64,000 nucleotides of DNA from Aliivibrio sp. S3MY1 (GCF_028765575.1 NZ_JARACO010000010.1:1-64000); one strand, 5' to 3'; shown: positions 1 through 11,046, counted from the stretch's first letter. Notes: generated from the sequence alone by a model not told the origin. Program-made: numbers and translations.

Positions 1-2
1 AG

Positions 3-59
3 GAGGCACATATTACGGTTTACCAAAAATATGTCAATGACTTTTTAAGTAAAAAATAA
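3..59 (+). CDS. C-terminal tail of an unidentified protein, cut by the window edge
   Basis: One plus-strand frame is open from the window edge to a TAA at 57-59 and gives 18 residues ending VNDFLSKK. The other two plus frames also stop early, so this is the most protein-like frame but very short. It would run convergently towards csrA. The family cannot be identified from this tail, and it may not be coding. Confidence 0.3.
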   Translation, partial: EAHITVYQKYVNDFLSKK

Positions 60-174
60 CGCTTTTTGTTCAACAGCCTACGAAACAACCAAAATGAGCA
101 AAAATGAAACGTTATCCGTGGTTTGTGCCTTTGTTTGTACCTTGTTTTTCTTTATTTTCACCTAATTGAATTAG

Positions 175-205
175 ATAAAAATAAACAAGGCTGACAATGT
201 CAGCC
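175..205 (-). terminator. Intrinsic terminator after csrA
   Basis: A perfect 7-bp stem (GGCTGAC/GTCAGCC, 189-195 with 199-205) with a 3-base loop is followed on the minus strand by a T-rich tract. It lies 14 bp beyond the csrA stop codon. Confidence 0.8.
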
Positions 206-218
206 TCATTCATACGAA

Positions 219-416
219 TTAAAAGTTACCTTGCGTCGCAGCAGGTGTACCTTTTTCCGCTTGAATGCGCATGTAAATCTCTTCACGGTGTACAGATACT
301 TCTTTAGGTGCATTAACACCAATACGTACTTGGTTGCCTTTAACGCCTAGTACAGTAACTGTTACTTCATCACCAATCATTAAAGTTTCACCTACACGGC
401 GTGTCAGAATTAGCAT
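219..416 (-). CDS. csrA: Carbon storage regulator CsrA
   Basis: This is a small dimeric RNA-binding protein that binds GGA motifs in mRNA leaders and controls carbon flow, motility and virulence or symbiosis traits. The 65 residues begin [10 protein letters not shown] and carry the family core ([16 protein letters not shown], then the VHREEIY segment holding the RNA-binding arginine). The length is typical for vibrios; E. coli CsrA has 61 residues. The ATG is preceded by AAGGAGC at good spacing. The gene lies downstream of alaS and lysC on the same strand, the usual vibrio order, and is followed by a terminator. Identification is certain from sequence. Confidence 0.98.
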   Translation of the reverse strand: MLILTRRVGETLMIGDEVTVTVLGVKGNQVRIGVNAPKEVSVHREEIYMRIQAEKGTPAATQGNF

Positions 417-497
417 TCGAATGCTCCTTGAGTAATCTCAGTTTTATAATAAATGTATGTTTTGTCCGTTATCGCCTATTTTCATAAACGTCTCTGC

Positions 498-1667
498 TCA
501 AGAAACAGCGATCATAAGGTTATTATCTTGTGATTGCTCTGTAATAACAAACGTTTTATGTAAAATTTCGGCTGCTTGTTCGAAATCAGCCTGATTAACG
601 ATAACCGACACACTTTTGGGCTCTTTATTGTGTTGATAGATATCAACACCATTAGCCTTCAGTTGATTGCAAGCAAGATCTGCCATCCCTTCAACTTTAT
701 CACCAACTAACGTTAGTATTGATAAGCTACTAATATTGCGTATTTTTGTATTAAATGCCAGTTTCAATTGTAAAAAAGTTGCTTTTGGCACAACAATTTT
801 AAAACAATCACTTTGAGCAGTTAACTCTTCATACTGTTTCAACAGTATTGCTTGTTCTGTAATGGAGAGCCCTGTGCATTCAACAAGAAGTAAATCCTGC
901 TTTAAAGCCAATCCTGTTACCGATGGACTCTCTGCGGGCTCTTCACAAATTAAAGTCCCTTCCCCCTCTTCAAATGAAGAAAGTACTCGTAACTTCACCG
1001 ATGTTCTCCAAGCATGAGCAACAGAATGCTCTTGCAATACTTTCGCGCCCGATTTTGCTAAAAGGTGCATATCAGAAAATGACACCTCTTTTAAACGTCG
1101 AGTATTAGCTACATAGCGAGGATCGGAAGAATAAACGCCATCAACATCAGTAAATATCTGACATTCATCTGCATTTAAGGCAGCAGATAAGGCGACAGCT
1201 GTCGTATCAGAGCCGCCTCTTCCTAATGTGGTGATGTTACCGTGAGCATCACGACCTTGAAAGCCAGCAATAATTACCACATACCCTTTATCAACCCATT
1301 GAGTAATTAAGTCAGTTTCAATATGCTCAATAGTTGCATCGTTAAAGGTGCTGTTAGTATAAATACCCGCTTGATCAGCCGTTAGAGAAATGGCTTTAAC
1401 GCCTTTCTGATTTAAAGACATGGCTAGTAGCGCAATAGAAACCTGTTCACCAGCAGAAAGGAGCATATCCAATTCACGAGGCTCAGGGGCCTCACTAATT
1501 TGATTTGCTAAGCTCATTAAGCGATTGGTTTCTCCGGCCATAGCAGAAACAGCAACAACGACATCATGCCCTTGTTGCTGTGCTGAAATGATACGTTCAG
1601 AAACAGATTGGATCCGTTCAATGGACCCAACTGATGTACCACCATACTTTTGTACGATTAATGCCAC
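498..1667 (-). CDS. lysC: Aspartate kinase (monofunctional)
   Basis: Phosphorylates aspartate, the first step towards lysine, threonine, methionine and diaminopimelate. The 389 residues begin with the amino-acid-kinase motif VQKYGGTSVGS. The nucleotide-binding LGRGGSDTTA and FTDVDGVYSSDPR segments follow at mid-protein, then a C-terminal ACT-type regulatory region (from about residue 260). No homoserine dehydrogenase domain is fused. The gene starts 12 bp after the alaS stop, so the two are probably co-transcribed. The isozyme class (which end product inhibits it) cannot be read from sequence by eye; the symbol lysC follows common vibrio usage for this locus. Confidence 0.93.
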   Translation of the reverse strand: MALIVQKYGGTSVGSIERIQSVSERIISAQQQGHDVVVAVSAMAGETNRLMSLANQISEAPEPRELDMLLSAGEQVSIALLAMSLNQKGVKAISLTADQAGIYTNSTFNDATIEHIETDLITQWVDKGYVVIIAGFQGRDAHGNITTLGRGGSDTTAVALSAALNADECQIFTDVDGVYSSDPRYVANTRRLKEVSFSDMHLLAKSGAKVLQEHSVAHAWRTSVKLRVLSSFEEGEGTLICEEPAESPSVTGLALKQDLLLVECTGLSITEQAILLKQYEELTAQSDCFKIVVPKATFLQLKLAFNTKIRNISSLSILTLVGDKVEGMADLACNQLKANGVDIYQHNKEPKSVSVIVNQADFEQAAEILHKTFVITEQSQDNNLMIAVS

Positions 1668-1679
1668 TGATACGACCTA

Positions 1680-4259
1680 TTACAGACGCTCAGTTAGCCA
1701 AGCTTCAACAGAAGCTAGTGCTGCGGGTAATGCATTCGCATCAGTACCGCCAGCTTGAGCCATATCAGGACGACCGCCGCCTTTACCACCAACTTGTTGT
1801 GCAACCATATTCACTAATTCGCCCGCTTTCACTTGACCAATAAGATCTTTACTTACACCTGCAATTAAACCAACTTTACCGTCATTCACATTACCTAACA
1901 TGATAACGCAGCTGCCGATTTGATTTTTAAGCTCATCAACCATGCCACGAAGCGCTTTACTCTCTGCACCATCTAACTGGGCAATAAGTACTTTTGTTCC
2001 TGCAATGTCTTGAACTTGATTGATAAGGCTTGCCCCTTCTTGAGACGCTAGCTTATCTTTAAGCTGTTGGATCTCTTTCTCAAGTTGTTTTGCTTTTGAT
2101 GCAGCTTCGTTCAGCTTTTTATCGGCTGATTTTTGTTGTGCTTCAATCGCATCTAATGCGGCTTCACCAGTAACGGCTTCAATACGGCGGATACCCGCGG
2201 CAATGCCACTTTCTGACGTGATTTTAAATAAGCCAATATCACCCGTGCTTGATGCGTGAATACCACCACATAACTCAGTAGAAAACTCACCCATAGACAG
2301 AACACGAACTTCATCGTCGTATTTCTCACCAAATAAAGCCATTGCGCCTTTTTCTTTAGCAGCATCAATGTCCATTAGATTTGTTTCAATCTCATGATTT
2401 AAACGTACTTGTTGGTTAACAATACGCTCAACTTTACGTAATTCTTCCGCTTTTACGCCTTCAAGGTTAGAGAAGTCAAAACGTAAACCTTCCGCTTTAA
2501 CTAATGACCCTTTTTGAGTTACGTGCTCACCGAGTACTTCACGAAGAGCTGCGTGTAATAAGTGAGTTGCTGAGTGATTTAAAGTAATCGCAGTACGACG
2601 CTCTTCATCAACTTGAGCCATTGCACTATCAGCCGTTGATAATACACCTTCAACTAACTTACCGTGGTGACCAATCGCATTACCTACTTTTTGAGTATCA
2701 GTAACAACAAACTTACCCGCTTCAACAGTAATGATACCTGCATCACCAGATTGACCACCTGACTCAGCATAGAATGGCGTTACATCTAAAATTAGAATCG
2801 CATCATCACCAGCAGAAAGAGTCTCAACGCCTTCACCTTCACGGAAGATTTCTAATACCGTTGCTTTTGCTTCAGTCGAATCATAACCGTGGAATACTGT
2901 TTCAGATTCAACCTTAATGATTGCATTGTAATCAGTTCCAAATTGACCCGCTTCACGAGCACGCTGACGTTGTTCTTCCATCGCCTTCTCAAAACCATCT
3001 TCATCGATAGTTAATTCACGCTCACGAGCAACATCATTGGTTAAATCTGCAGGGAAACCGTAAGTATCGTAAAGTTTAAATACGGTTTCGCCGTCAAGAA
3101 CGGTGCCCTCTAGGTTATCTAACGCTTCGTTCAGAATTACCATGCCGCGCTCAAGCGTACGACCAAAGTTTTCTTCTTCGATCTTAAGTACTTTTTCTAC
3201 TAGTGCTTGCTGTTTTTTAAGTTCTTCACCAGCCGTGCCCATGATCTCAGCCAATGGACCAACTAATTTATAAAAGTAAGAGCCTTTAGCACCTAACTTG
3301 TTACCGTGACGTACCGCACGACGAATAATACGACGTAATACGTAACCACGGCCTTCGTTTGACGGCATAACACCATCAACGATTAAATAAGCACAAGAAC
3401 GGATGTGGTCAGCAACAACACGTAGAGATTGGTTTGAAAGATCATCGTAACCAACAACTTTTGCTGTTTCTTTAATTAATGTTTGGAAAATATCAATTTC
3501 ATAGTTTGAGTGTACGCCTTGCATGATTGCGGCAATACGCTCAATACCCATACCTGTATCTACTGATGGCTTTGGAAGTGGTTCCATTGTGCCATCCGCT
3601 TGACGGTTGAACTGCATGAAAACGTTGTTCCAAATTTCGATGAAACGGTCACCATCTTCTTCAGGTGTACCTGGACGGCCACCCCAAATGTGCTCACCAT
3701 GATCGTAGAAAATTTCAGTACAAGGACCACAAGGACCCGTGTCACCCATCTGCCAGAAGTTATCTGATGCATAAGGTGCGCCTTTGTTATCACCAATACG
3801 AACGATACGGTCCGCAGGGATACCCATTTCTTTATTCCAGATTTCAAATGCTTCGTCATCTGTTTCGTAGATAGTCACTAATAGACGATCTGCAGGAAGC
3901 TCTAAACGCTCTGTTAAGAATTCCCATGCGTATTTAATTGCGTCTTGCTTGAAATAATCACCAAAGCTAAAGTTACCTAGCATTTCAAAGAAAGTATGGT
4001 GACGAGCAGTAAAGCCTACGTTTTCTAAATCGTTATGCTTACCACCAGCACGAACACAACGCTGAGCGGTAGTTGCACGAGTATAGTTACGCTTCTCTGA
4101 ACCTAGGAAACAATCCTTAAATTGGTTCATACCGGCATTGGTAAATAGAAGAGTTGGATCATTTGCTGGAACTAGAGAAGAACTCTCAACAATTTGGTGT
4201 CCTTTGCTTTCAAAAAAAGCAAGAAACGCACGGCGGATCTCGTCAGTGCTCATATACAT
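1680..4259 (-). CDS. alaS: Alanyl-tRNA synthetase
   Basis: Charges tRNA-Ala and edits mischarged serine and glycine. The 859 residues show the class II aminoacylation domain at the N terminus ([15 protein letters not shown], then [20 protein letters not shown]). An editing domain follows with its zinc-site motifs [11 protein letters not shown] and CGGIH. The C-Ala region includes a coiled coil around residues 710-750 and ends in the glycine-rich [15 protein letters not shown] segment. The start ATG at 4259 has AGGA eight bases upstream; an internal ATG two codons on fits the spacing less well. The gene sits between recA and lysC. No recX lies between recA and alaS. Confidence 0.98.
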   Translation of the reverse strand: MYMSTDEIRRAFLAFFESKGHQIVESSSLVPANDPTLLFTNAGMNQFKDCFLGSEKRNYTRATTAQRCVRAGGKHNDLENVGFTARHHTFFEMLGNFSFGDYFKQDAIKYAWEFLTERLELPADRLLVTIYETDDEAFEIWNKEMGIPADRIVRIGDNKGAPYASDNFWQMGDTGPCGPCTEIFYDHGEHIWGGRPGTPEEDGDRFIEIWNNVFMQFNRQADGTMEPLPKPSVDTGMGIERIAAIMQGVHSNYEIDIFQTLIKETAKVVGYDDLSNQSLRVVADHIRSCAYLIVDGVMPSNEGRGYVLRRIIRRAVRHGNKLGAKGSYFYKLVGPLAEIMGTAGEELKKQQALVEKVLKIEEENFGRTLERGMVILNEALDNLEGTVLDGETVFKLYDTYGFPADLTNDVARERELTIDEDGFEKAMEEQRQRAREAGQFGTDYNAIIKVESETVFHGYDSTEAKATVLEIFREGEGVETLSAGDDAILILDVTPFYAESGGQSGDAGIITVEAGKFVVTDTQKVGNAIGHHGKLVEGVLSTADSAMAQVDEERRTAITLNHSATHLLHAALREVLGEHVTQKGSLVKAEGLRFDFSNLEGVKAEELRKVERIVNQQVRLNHEIETNLMDIDAAKEKGAMALFGEKYDDEVRVLSMGEFSTELCGGIHASSTGDIGLFKITSESGIAAGIRRIEAVTGEAALDAIEAQQKSADKKLNEAASKAKQLEKEIQQLKDKLASQEGASLINQVQDIAGTKVLIAQLDGAESKALRGMVDELKNQIGSCVIMLGNVNDGKVGLIAGVSKDLIGQVKAGELVNMVAQQVGGKGGGRPDMAQAGGTDANALPAALASVEAWLTERL

Positions 4260-4442
4260 GTGGATATTCCTGATTGAATCGTAGGTTAACTCACTCTTGT
4301 ACTCAGTTAAGACAAGCAGTGTTTTTTAGACAGAATTTCGAACATTGTATACGCAAATGAGAGCGAAATATAGATTGAGTAGAGCGATCAAGTAAGGAAA
4401 GAGAAATAATTCTATTTGTGATTAGGGCTGTCTTTTTTTATA

Positions 4443-4476
4443 GACGTAAAAAAGCCAAACACGATGGTTTGGCTTT
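4443..4476 (-). terminator. Intrinsic terminator after recA
   Basis: A 10-bp stem (AAAGCCAAAC/GTTTGGCTTT, 4451-4460 with 4467-4476) is followed on the minus strand by a run of T. It lies about 28 bp past the recA stop and separates recA from alaS. Confidence 0.85.
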
Positions 4477-4503
4477 CTATTATTTCACTGAAAATTGAAT
4501 AAA

Positions 4504-5547
4504 TTAAAATTCTTCGTTTTCTTCTTCAATTTTCTCTTCGATTTCAGGTTGTTCTTCTGCTGGTGTTAATAACATCTCGCGCAGTTTATGGTCTAATTCA
4601 GTCGCAATCTCTACGTTATCACGCATGAATTTAGACGCATTTGCTTTACCTTGGCCAATCTTGTCGCCATTGTAGCTATACCAAGCGCCAGCTTTATCGA
4701 CTAATTTATGCTTCACACCTAAATCAATTAGCTCACCTTCACGGTTAAAGCCTTTACCATATAAAATTTGAGTTTCAGCTTGCTTAAATGGCGCTGCAAT
4801 TTTGTTTTTAACTACTTTGATTCGAGTTTCGTTACCCACAACCTCATCACCATCTTTTACGGCGCCAGTACGACGAATATCAAGACGAACAGATGCGTAG
4901 AACTTAAGTGCATTACCACCAGTTGTCGTTTCTGGGTTACCAAACATCACACCAATTTTCATACGAATTTGGTTGATGAAGATACACATACAATTTGATT
5001 GTTTTAGGTTACCCGTTAACTTACGCATTGCTTGAGAAAGCATACGAGCTTGAAGACCCATGTGGCTGTCGCCCATCTCACCTTCAATTTCTGCTTTTGG
5101 CGTTAATGCAGCAACTGAATCGACTACGATTACATCAACCGCGCCAGAACGCGCTAATGCATCAACGATTTCTAATGCTTGCTCACCAGTATCAGGTTGA
5201 GAACATAATAATTGGTCAATATCAACACCCAGTTTTTGAGCGTAGATAGGGTCTAGAGCATGCTCCGCATCAATAAATGCACAGGTTTTTCCTGCTTTTT
5301 GTGCTTGAGCAATCGCTTCCAAAGTTAGTGTTGTTTTACCTGATGATTCAGGACCGTAGATTTCTACGATACGCCCCATTGGTAAACCGCCAGCACCTAG
5401 AGCAATATCAAGAGATAAAGAACCAGTAGACACAGTTTCAACATCCATTGTGCGGTTATCGCCCAACTTCATAATTGAACCTTTACCAAATTGTTTTTCA
5501 ATTTGACCTAATGCGGCGGCCAGTGCTTTTTTCTTGTTATCGTCCAT
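4504..5547 (-). CDS. recA: Recombinase RecA
   Basis: Forms filaments on single-stranded DNA, catalyses strand exchange and triggers LexA self-cleavage. The 347 residues include Walker A GPESSGKT at residues 65-72, the Walker [13 protein letters not shown], the L1/L2 DNA-binding loops ([14 protein letters not shown] and [20 protein letters not shown]) and an acidic C-terminal tail rich in glutamate that normally tempers activity. A near-consensus LexA operator lies about 50 bp upstream, so SOS induction is expected. pncC is upstream on the same strand, as in E. coli. RecX is not encoded next to it. Confidence 0.99.
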   Translation of the reverse strand: MDDNKKKALAAALGQIEKQFGKGSIMKLGDNRTMDVETVSTGSLSLDIALGAGGLPMGRIVEIYGPESSGKTTLTLEAIAQAQKAGKTCAFIDAEHALDPIYAQKLGVDIDQLLCSQPDTGEQALEIVDALARSGAVDVIVVDSVAALTPKAEIEGEMGDSHMGLQARMLSQAMRKLTGNLKQSNCMCIFINQIRMKIGVMFGNPETTTGGNALKFYASVRLDIRRTGAVKDGDEVVGNETRIKVVKNKIAAPFKQAETQILYGKGFNREGELIDLGVKHKLVDKAGAWYSYNGDKIGQGKANASKFMRDNVEIATELDHKLREMLLTPAEEQPEIEEKIEEENEEF

Positions 5548-5598
5548 TTGATTCTCCAGATTTCTAGATCACTAAATCAGTTAATGAACAGTAGTATA

Positions 5599-5614
5599 CT
5601 GTCTATTCATACAG
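5599..5614. promoter_or_regulatory. LexA (SOS) box of recA
   Basis: The element CTGT-N8-ACAG is palindromic and embedded in a TACTGT...ACAGTG context. It ends 52 bp upstream of the recA ATG. This is the canonical gamma-proteobacterial LexA operator and the expected position for recA. Confidence 0.9.
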
Positions 5615-5687
5615 TGTCCATAGGCTAACTCGTTTTTTTATCAAAATTTCTATTGCGCCTTAATACAAAAAACCATAAGCACTTGAA

Positions 5688-6185
5688 TTAATTAAGTTCT
5701 AACAGTCTTATCTTTAATGTTAGAAATGCATATTCAATCGCACTTTTTCTTATTTCACTACGATCACCAGTAAAATACACAGTAGTTTCTTGATGCCAAT
5801 TCGTTTTATCTGCAAAACCAAAACACACAGTCCCAACAGGCTTATCTTCTGTTGCCCCTCCAGGGCCTGCAATGCCACTAATAGATACACTAATATCAGC
5901 ATTGCTGTTACGTAGCGTCCCTAAGGCCATCTCTTTGACTACCGCTTTACTTACTGCCCCAAAAGAGTTTAGCGTATCTAAATGAATCCCTAATGACTCT
6001 TGCTTTGCTTGGTTACTGTAGGTCACAAAACCACGCTCAAACCAAGCAGAACTCCCTGCATTCTCCGTCGCACAAAAAGCAACACCACCACCAGTACACG
6101 ATTCTGCACAAGCCATCGTTTTGCCTTGTTGCATCAATAGCTCACCAACTTCTTGCGCGAGTTGAGCATTTTTTGTCATATCCAT
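5688..6185 (-). CDS. pncC: Nicotinamide-nucleotide amidase (CinA C-terminal family)
   Basis: Deamidates nicotinamide mononucleotide to nicotinate mononucleotide in NAD recycling. The C-terminal CinA family motif [14 protein letters not shown] lies near the N terminus, followed by [21 protein letters not shown]. The chosen ATG (MDMTKNAQ) has GGAAG six bases upstream and gives about 165 residues, the usual length for stand-alone PncC. The longer open frame to 6263 adds a 26-residue Arg/Lys-rich extension without family character. The gene is upstream of recA on the same strand and divergent from mutS. It lacks the N-terminal molybdopterin-binding-like domain of full-length CinA. Confidence 0.92.
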   Translation of the reverse strand: MDMTKNAQLAQEVGELLMQQGKTMACAESCTGGGVAFCATENAGSSAWFERGFVTYSNQAKQESLGIHLDTLNSFGAVSKAVVKEMALGTLRNSNADISVSISGIAGPGGATEDKPVGTVCFGFADKTNWHQETTVYFTGDRSEIRKSAIEYAFLTLKIRLLELN

Positions 6186-6291
6186 TAAATTCTTCCATCT
6201 TGATTCGAATTTTATTGATTCTATCTTTGATTGCCGTCTTGATTCACGTATTCTTAGCAACAAATATTCTCAACACTCATTAGGTCTCGTT

Positions 6292-8859
6292 GTGGCAACA
6301 AAATCAACTGAAAAACACACCCCAATGATGCAACAGTACTTGCGTTTAAAATCTGAAAATCCGGATATCTTACTGTTCTATCGTATGGGCGACTTTTATG
6401 AGCTTTTCTATGATGATGCCAAACGAGCCTCTCAGCTTCTTGAAATATCGTTAACGAAACGAGGCTCCTCAGCAGGTGAACCAATTCCAATGGCAGGTCT
6501 TCCTTACCATGCCGTTGAGGGCTACTTAGCCAAATTAGTTCAGCAAGGCGAGTCTGTTGCTATCTGTGAGCAAATTGGAGACCCTGCTACGAGTAAAGGT
6601 CCTGTTGAGCGCAAAGTGGTTCGTATCGTAACCCCAGGAACGGTTACTGATGAAGCTCTTCTTCCAGAGCGTTTTGATAATCTTATTGCCGCTATTTTTC
6701 ATCATAAAGGCCGCTTTGGTTACGCCACATTAGACATTACTTCTGGCCGATTTAAAGTATCAGAACCAGGCACAGAAGAAGCAATGTTGGCTGAGTTACA
6801 ACGAACTTCTCCTACAGAGCTTTTGTTTAGTGAAGATTTCGAACCTGTGCATTTATTAGAGAAACGCAGTGGTAATCGTCGTCGCCCAGTATGGGAATTT
6901 GAATTAGAAACCGCTAAACAACAATTAAACCAACAGTTTGGTACACGTGACCTAATTGGTTTTGGAGTAGAAAAAGCTGAATTTGGTTTATGTGCGGCTG
7001 GCTGTCTTATTCAGTATGTAAAAGACACGCAACGTACAACCTTGCCTCACATTCGCTCTATTGTGATGGATCATCAAGATGACTCGGTGATCTTAGATGC
7101 CGCAACACGTCGTAATTTAGAAATAACCCAAAATCTAGCGGGTGGTTTTAATCATACGTTATCAGAAGTACTCGACCACACATCAACCGCAATGGGCAGC
7201 CGTCTTTTAAAGCGTTGGTTACATCAACCAATACGAACTCATCAAGTTTTAAATCAACGTCTTGATGCGATTGGAGAATTAAAAGAAAGTGGTCTATTCA
7301 CAGAGCTTGCTCCACAGTTAAAACAAATTGGTGATGTAGAGCGAATTCTTGCTCGCTTAGCATTACGCTCTGCTCGTCCAAGAGATTTAGCTCGCTTACG
7401 TAACGCATTACAACAACTACCAGAGCTTGCACAAAGCACCAAAGAATTTGAACAAGCTCATTTAGTAGAACTGGCTTCACTTGCGCAGCCTATAGACTCA
7501 ATTTGCGATCTATTAGAACGCGCAGTAAAAGAGAACCCTCCTGTTGTTATTCGTGACGGGGGTGTATTAGCTGATGGTTATAATGAAGAGCTCGACCAAT
7601 GGCGAGATCTCGCTAATGGTGCGACGTTATTCTTAGAAAAACTTGAGCAAGAAGAGCGCGAACGTCATGATATTGATACGCTGAAAGTCGGCTATAACAA
7701 CGTTCATGGTTTTTATATCCAGATCAGCAAAGGTCAAAGTCATAAAGCACCTGCTCACTATGTTCGTCGTCAAACACTGAAAAATGCAGAACGCTATATT
7801 ATTCCAGAGCTGAAAGAACATGAAGATAAAGTGCTAAGCTCAAAATCAAAAGCACTAGCGATAGAAAAGAAACTGTGGGAAGAGTTGTTTGATCAACTTC
7901 TACCTCACTTAGAACAGCTTCAATTAATGGCCAATGCGATTTCTGAATTAGACGTATTAAGTAACCTTGCTGAGCGTGCTGATAGCTTAAATTATTGCCG
8001 TCCTACCTTATCATCAGAGATAGGGATGAACATTGAAGGTGGCCGTCACCCTGTTGTTGAACAAGTGATGAGCAATCCGTTTATTGCCAACCCAATCAAT
8101 TTAAACGGTAACCGAAAAATGTTGATCATTACCGGACCAAACATGGGTGGTAAATCAACCTATATGCGCCAAACCGCATTGATCGCTTTAATGGCACATG
8201 TTGGTTGTTATGTTCCTGCTGATTCTGCAAAAATTGGCCTATTAGATCGCATATTTACCCGCATTGGAGCATCAGATGATCTTGCTTCTGGACGCTCAAC
8301 ATTTATGGTTGAAATGACAGAAACAGCAAACATCCTTCATAATGCTACCAAACACAGTTTAGTGTTAATGGATGAAATTGGTCGCGGTACAAGTACTTAT
8401 GATGGACTCTCTCTTGCTTGGGCAAGTGCTGAATGGTTAGCAACAAAAATTAATGCCATGACACTATTTGCTACCCATTACTTTGAACTGACTGAATTAC
8501 CAAGCCTATTTAATGGATTAGCCAATGTACATTTAGATGCAGTAGAGCATGGTGATGAGATTGCCTTTATGCATGCTGTTCAAGATGGCGCTGCCAATAA
8601 ATCTTACGGCCTAGCGGTTGCTTCTCTGGCGGGAGTGCCAAAAACGGTCATCAAAAAAGCCAAACAAAAGCTTCAACAACTTGAAAATGGTCAACCTAAA
8701 AACCAAACATTAGCGACAACTCAAGTAAAACAAGAGCATCAATTGTCTCTTATTCCTGAGCCAAGTGACGTTGAAGAAGCATTAGCAAATGTAAACCCAG
8801 ATGATCTAACACCCCGACAGGCGTTAGAAGAACTATATCGCCTAAAAGCACTTTTGTAA
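6292..8859 (+). CDS. mutS: DNA mismatch repair protein MutS
   Basis: Recognises mismatches and small loops and recruits MutL. The 855 residues contain the mismatch-reading F-x-E motif (F35-Y-E37, within [11 protein letters not shown]), connector, lever and clamp regions. The ABC-type ATPase carries Walker A GPNMGGKS at 615-622, the signature region [14 protein letters not shown] and Walker [17 protein letters not shown]. The C-terminal dimerisation tail ends [17 protein letters not shown]. The start codon is GTG with only a weak AGGT upstream; the length agrees with E. coli MutS (853). It is divergent from pncC-recA, a typical vibrio order, and a terminator follows. Confidence 0.99.
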   Translation: MATKSTEKHTPMMQQYLRLKSENPDILLFYRMGDFYELFYDDAKRASQLLEISLTKRGSSAGEPIPMAGLPYHAVEGYLAKLVQQGESVAICEQIGDPATSKGPVERKVVRIVTPGTVTDEALLPERFDNLIAAIFHHKGRFGYATLDITSGRFKVSEPGTEEAMLAELQRTSPTELLFSEDFEPVHLLEKRSGNRRRPVWEFELETAKQQLNQQFGTRDLIGFGVEKAEFGLCAAGCLIQYVKDTQRTTLPHIRSIVMDHQDDSVILDAATRRNLEITQNLAGGFNHTLSEVLDHTSTAMGSRLLKRWLHQPIRTHQVLNQRLDAIGELKESGLFTELAPQLKQIGDVERILARLALRSARPRDLARLRNALQQLPELAQSTKEFEQAHLVELASLAQPIDSICDLLERAVKENPPVVIRDGGVLADGYNEELDQWRDLANGATLFLEKLEQEERERHDIDTLKVGYNNVHGFYIQISKGQSHKAPAHYVRRQTLKNAERYIIPELKEHEDKVLSSKSKALAIEKKLWEELFDQLLPHLEQLQLMANAISELDVLSNLAERADSLNYCRPTLSSEIGMNIEGGRHPVVEQVMSNPFIANPINLNGNRKMLIITGPNMGGKSTYMRQTALIALMAHVGCYVPADSAKIGLLDRIFTRIGASDDLASGRSTFMVEMTETANILHNATKHSLVLMDEIGRGTSTYDGLSLAWASAEWLATKINAMTLFATHYFELTELPSLFNGLANVHLDAVEHGDEIAFMHAVQDGAANKSYGLAVASLAGVPKTVIKKAKQKLQQLENGQPKNQTLATTQVKQEHQLSLIPEPSDVEEALANVNPDDLTPRQALEELYRLKALL

Positions 8860-8884
8860 CTTTCACCACATCTCAATTTTAATT

Positions 8885-8916
8885 AAGGCAATAACGCCAA
8901 TGTTATTGCCTTTTTT
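8885..8916 (+). terminator. Intrinsic terminator after mutS
   Basis: An 11-bp perfect stem (AAGGCAATAAC/GTTATTGCCTT) with a 6-base loop and a T run lies 25 bp after the mutS stop. Confidence 0.9.
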
Positions 8917-9094
8917 ATACATTCCCCTTTCTTTATCTTTATAATTTCCTATCTTATTTATATAGCAAATTATTCGTTTTTATAGAAAAAACAACCTCTC
9001 ATTATTTTCAACCAAATTTGACTATTTACTCAAAAAGCATTTCAATTAACATAAAGTTAACAAGAATAGTTACAATAACCTGCAGGATGCCGCC

Positions 9095-10771
9095 ATGAGT
9101 CAGCCATTATTCGATCACAATACCAACCCTCAACTCCCTCATGAAGCGATGCTTGAATGGGCCAAGAAAAAACCAACTTCGATTTTCCTTCGTCAAATAA
9201 AGGAGAGGCACTTTGTTGACTACACCTTCTCTGAAGTGGTTGATAAGGCGCTACGCTTAGTGAGCGCATTACAAAGTATGGGGATACAACCAAAAGATCG
9301 GGTTGCTTTAATTTCTAAAAATTGTGCCGAATGGTTTATTACTGATTTAGCTCTAATGCTTGGGGATTTTGTTAGTGTCCCTATTTTTCCAACTGCGGGG
9401 CTAGATACCATTGAACATTGTTTAACGCACAGTGATAGTAAAGCGCTCATTGTTGGTAAACTCGATAATAATGAAGCGACTACTCAAGCAATAAAAAACC
9501 TTCCTCACCTTTCTACCATTGCTTTTGATTATGACTCAGCAGCTCAATCTCAGTATCAATTTGAAGACCTAATTAAAGAACATCAGCCTTCAAAATTCAG
9601 ACCTGATCATAATGACAATACGTTAATGTCTATTGTATATACATCAGGAACATCAGGGTTACCAAAAGGGGCAATGCTAACCTTTGGCGGCTTTAGTCGT
9701 TCGTCCAAACATCTCGTTAATCATATTGGGATGCAACCCGATGATCGTTTATTTTCCTACTTACCTCTTGCTCATATAACAGAGCGTGTATACATCTTAG
9801 GCTCTGCATTTTTCGGGGGCATTCAAACCGCCTTTCCTGAATCCTTAGATACCTTTATAGATGATGTAAAAATGCATCGTCCTACTTTATTTATATCTGT
9901 TCCCCGATTATGGACGGTATTCCAACAACGAATTCAAGATAAATTACCTCAGAAAAAACTCAATATATTACTCAAAATCCCGTTTGTTAATGGCTTAATC
10001 AAACGTAAATTGGCTGATGGCTTAGGCTTAGATCAAGCCCGAGTTCTAGGTTGTGGTTCCGCCCCCGTCTCAGCCGGATTATTAAAATGGTATGAAAGCA
10101 TTGGTTTACATATTACTGAAGCGTGGGGAATGACCGAAACATTTGCTTATAGCACCCTCAACCACCCTTATCGTTCAGATAAAGTTGGAACGGTTGGCTC
10201 AGCAGGTCCTGGCGTTGAATTGAAAATAGCCGCCGATGAAGAGATTTTAGTTCGAGGTGATGGACTCTTTGCGGGCTACTATAAAAATGATGAAGCCACG
10301 GCAGAAACGTTTAATCAAGAAGGTTGGCTACATACTGGAGATATTGGATCGATTGATTCTGAAGGGTTCTTAACAATACAAGGCCGCAAAAAAGACACAT
10401 TCAAAACAGCTAAAGGGAAGTTTGTTGCTCCTGTTCCTATTGAAAAACGTATTTTTGATTTAAGTAACTTAGAAATGATGTGTCTTATTGGCTCAGGGCT
10501 TCCTGGTCCAATTCTATTGGCTATTCCTCACTCATATCCTAATTTTAACCAAGAACGGTACGAAAGAACCGCACTAAAAAACTTAGAGACCATTAATAGT
10601 GGCCTCGAGTCTCATGAGAAGCTAAAAGGCATCTTAATGATCAAAGAACCATGGAGTATCGAAAATGGCATTTTAACTCCAACATTAAAGATAAAACGTC
10701 ATATTTTAGAGAAAAAATACCATGAGTTTGCATCTTCTTGGCCAAAAGATAAAAAAATAATCTGGGAATAA
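9095..10771 (+). CDS. AMP-forming acyl-CoA synthetase (long-chain fatty acid ligase type)
   Basis: A member of the ANL adenylating superfamily: activates a carboxylic acid with ATP to an acyl-AMP, then forms the CoA thioester. In the 558 residues the phosphate-binding loop TSGTSGLPK is at 183-191, followed by EAWGMTET (A5-type motif), GWLHTGDIGSID and the hinge GRKKDTFKTAKGKFVAP with the late catalytic lysine region. The lid differs from FadD, and the overall pattern resembles long-chain synthetases of the FAA/FadD15 type. The exact chain length of the substrate cannot be inferred. The ATG follows AGGATGCCGCC. It appears to be transcribed alone. Confidence 0.9.
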   Translation: MSQPLFDHNTNPQLPHEAMLEWAKKKPTSIFLRQIKERHFVDYTFSEVVDKALRLVSALQSMGIQPKDRVALISKNCAEWFITDLALMLGDFVSVPIFPTAGLDTIEHCLTHSDSKALIVGKLDNNEATTQAIKNLPHLSTIAFDYDSAAQSQYQFEDLIKEHQPSKFRPDHNDNTLMSIVYTSGTSGLPKGAMLTFGGFSRSSKHLVNHIGMQPDDRLFSYLPLAHITERVYILGSAFFGGIQTAFPESLDTFIDDVKMHRPTLFISVPRLWTVFQQRIQDKLPQKKLNILLKIPFVNGLIKRKLADGLGLDQARVLGCGSAPVSAGLLKWYESIGLHITEAWGMTETFAYSTLNHPYRSDKVGTVGSAGPGVELKIAADEEILVRGDGLFAGYYKNDEATAETFNQEGWLHTGDIGSIDSEGFLTIQGRKKDTFKTAKGKFVAPVPIEKRIFDLSNLEMMCLIGSGLPGPILLAIPHSYPNFNQERYERTALKNLETINSGLESHEKLKGILMIKEPWSIENGILTPTLKIKRHILEKKYHEFASSWPKDKKIIWE

Positions 10772-10792
10772 TCCTAAATAGGGAGCATTTAA

Positions 10793-10963
10793 CAACCAAA
10801 ACAGCGAGGTGACTTAATTATTTTACCTGCAGAAAATGGCTTTGATGCACTCCGTCGTCAAGTTCCTGTTCGTTATTCGAACCTTCAAGGTAATGTAATT
10901 TCAGATACTCAGCCAGCAACAACAGTCATCACTTTAGATAAACCAGAAGTGGTTTCATTTTAG
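10793..10963 (+). pseudogene. Decayed 3' end of an unidentified gene
   Basis: A frame with normal-looking protein content ([19 protein letters not shown], then [18 protein letters not shown]) runs to a TAG at 10961. It begins directly after an in-frame TAA with no ATG or GTG start and no ribosome site, giving 56 codons. A strong terminator follows 30 bp later. Codon composition is like its neighbours. It looks like the last piece of a deleted gene rather than a live small gene. I do not recognise the family. Confidence 0.5.
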
Positions 10964-10994
10964 CGTTAATTAGACGTTAAATAATCAGATACAG

Positions 10995-11021
10995 ATGGGA
11001 GCCTTTGTGCTCCCATTTTTT
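10995..11021 (+). terminator. Intrinsic terminator after the gene remnant
   Basis: A perfect 8-bp stem ATGGGAGC/GCTCCCAT (10995-11002 with 11009-11016) is followed by a T run. It serves no intact gene, which supports the idea that a gene has been lost here. Confidence 0.85.
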
Positions 11022-11046
11022 ATGAATATTCTTTAAGGGTGAATGT

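Noticed and set aside
5688..6263. Longer PncC start at 6263
   Set aside because: The extra residues are basic and not family-like, and the internal ATG has a better ribosome site.
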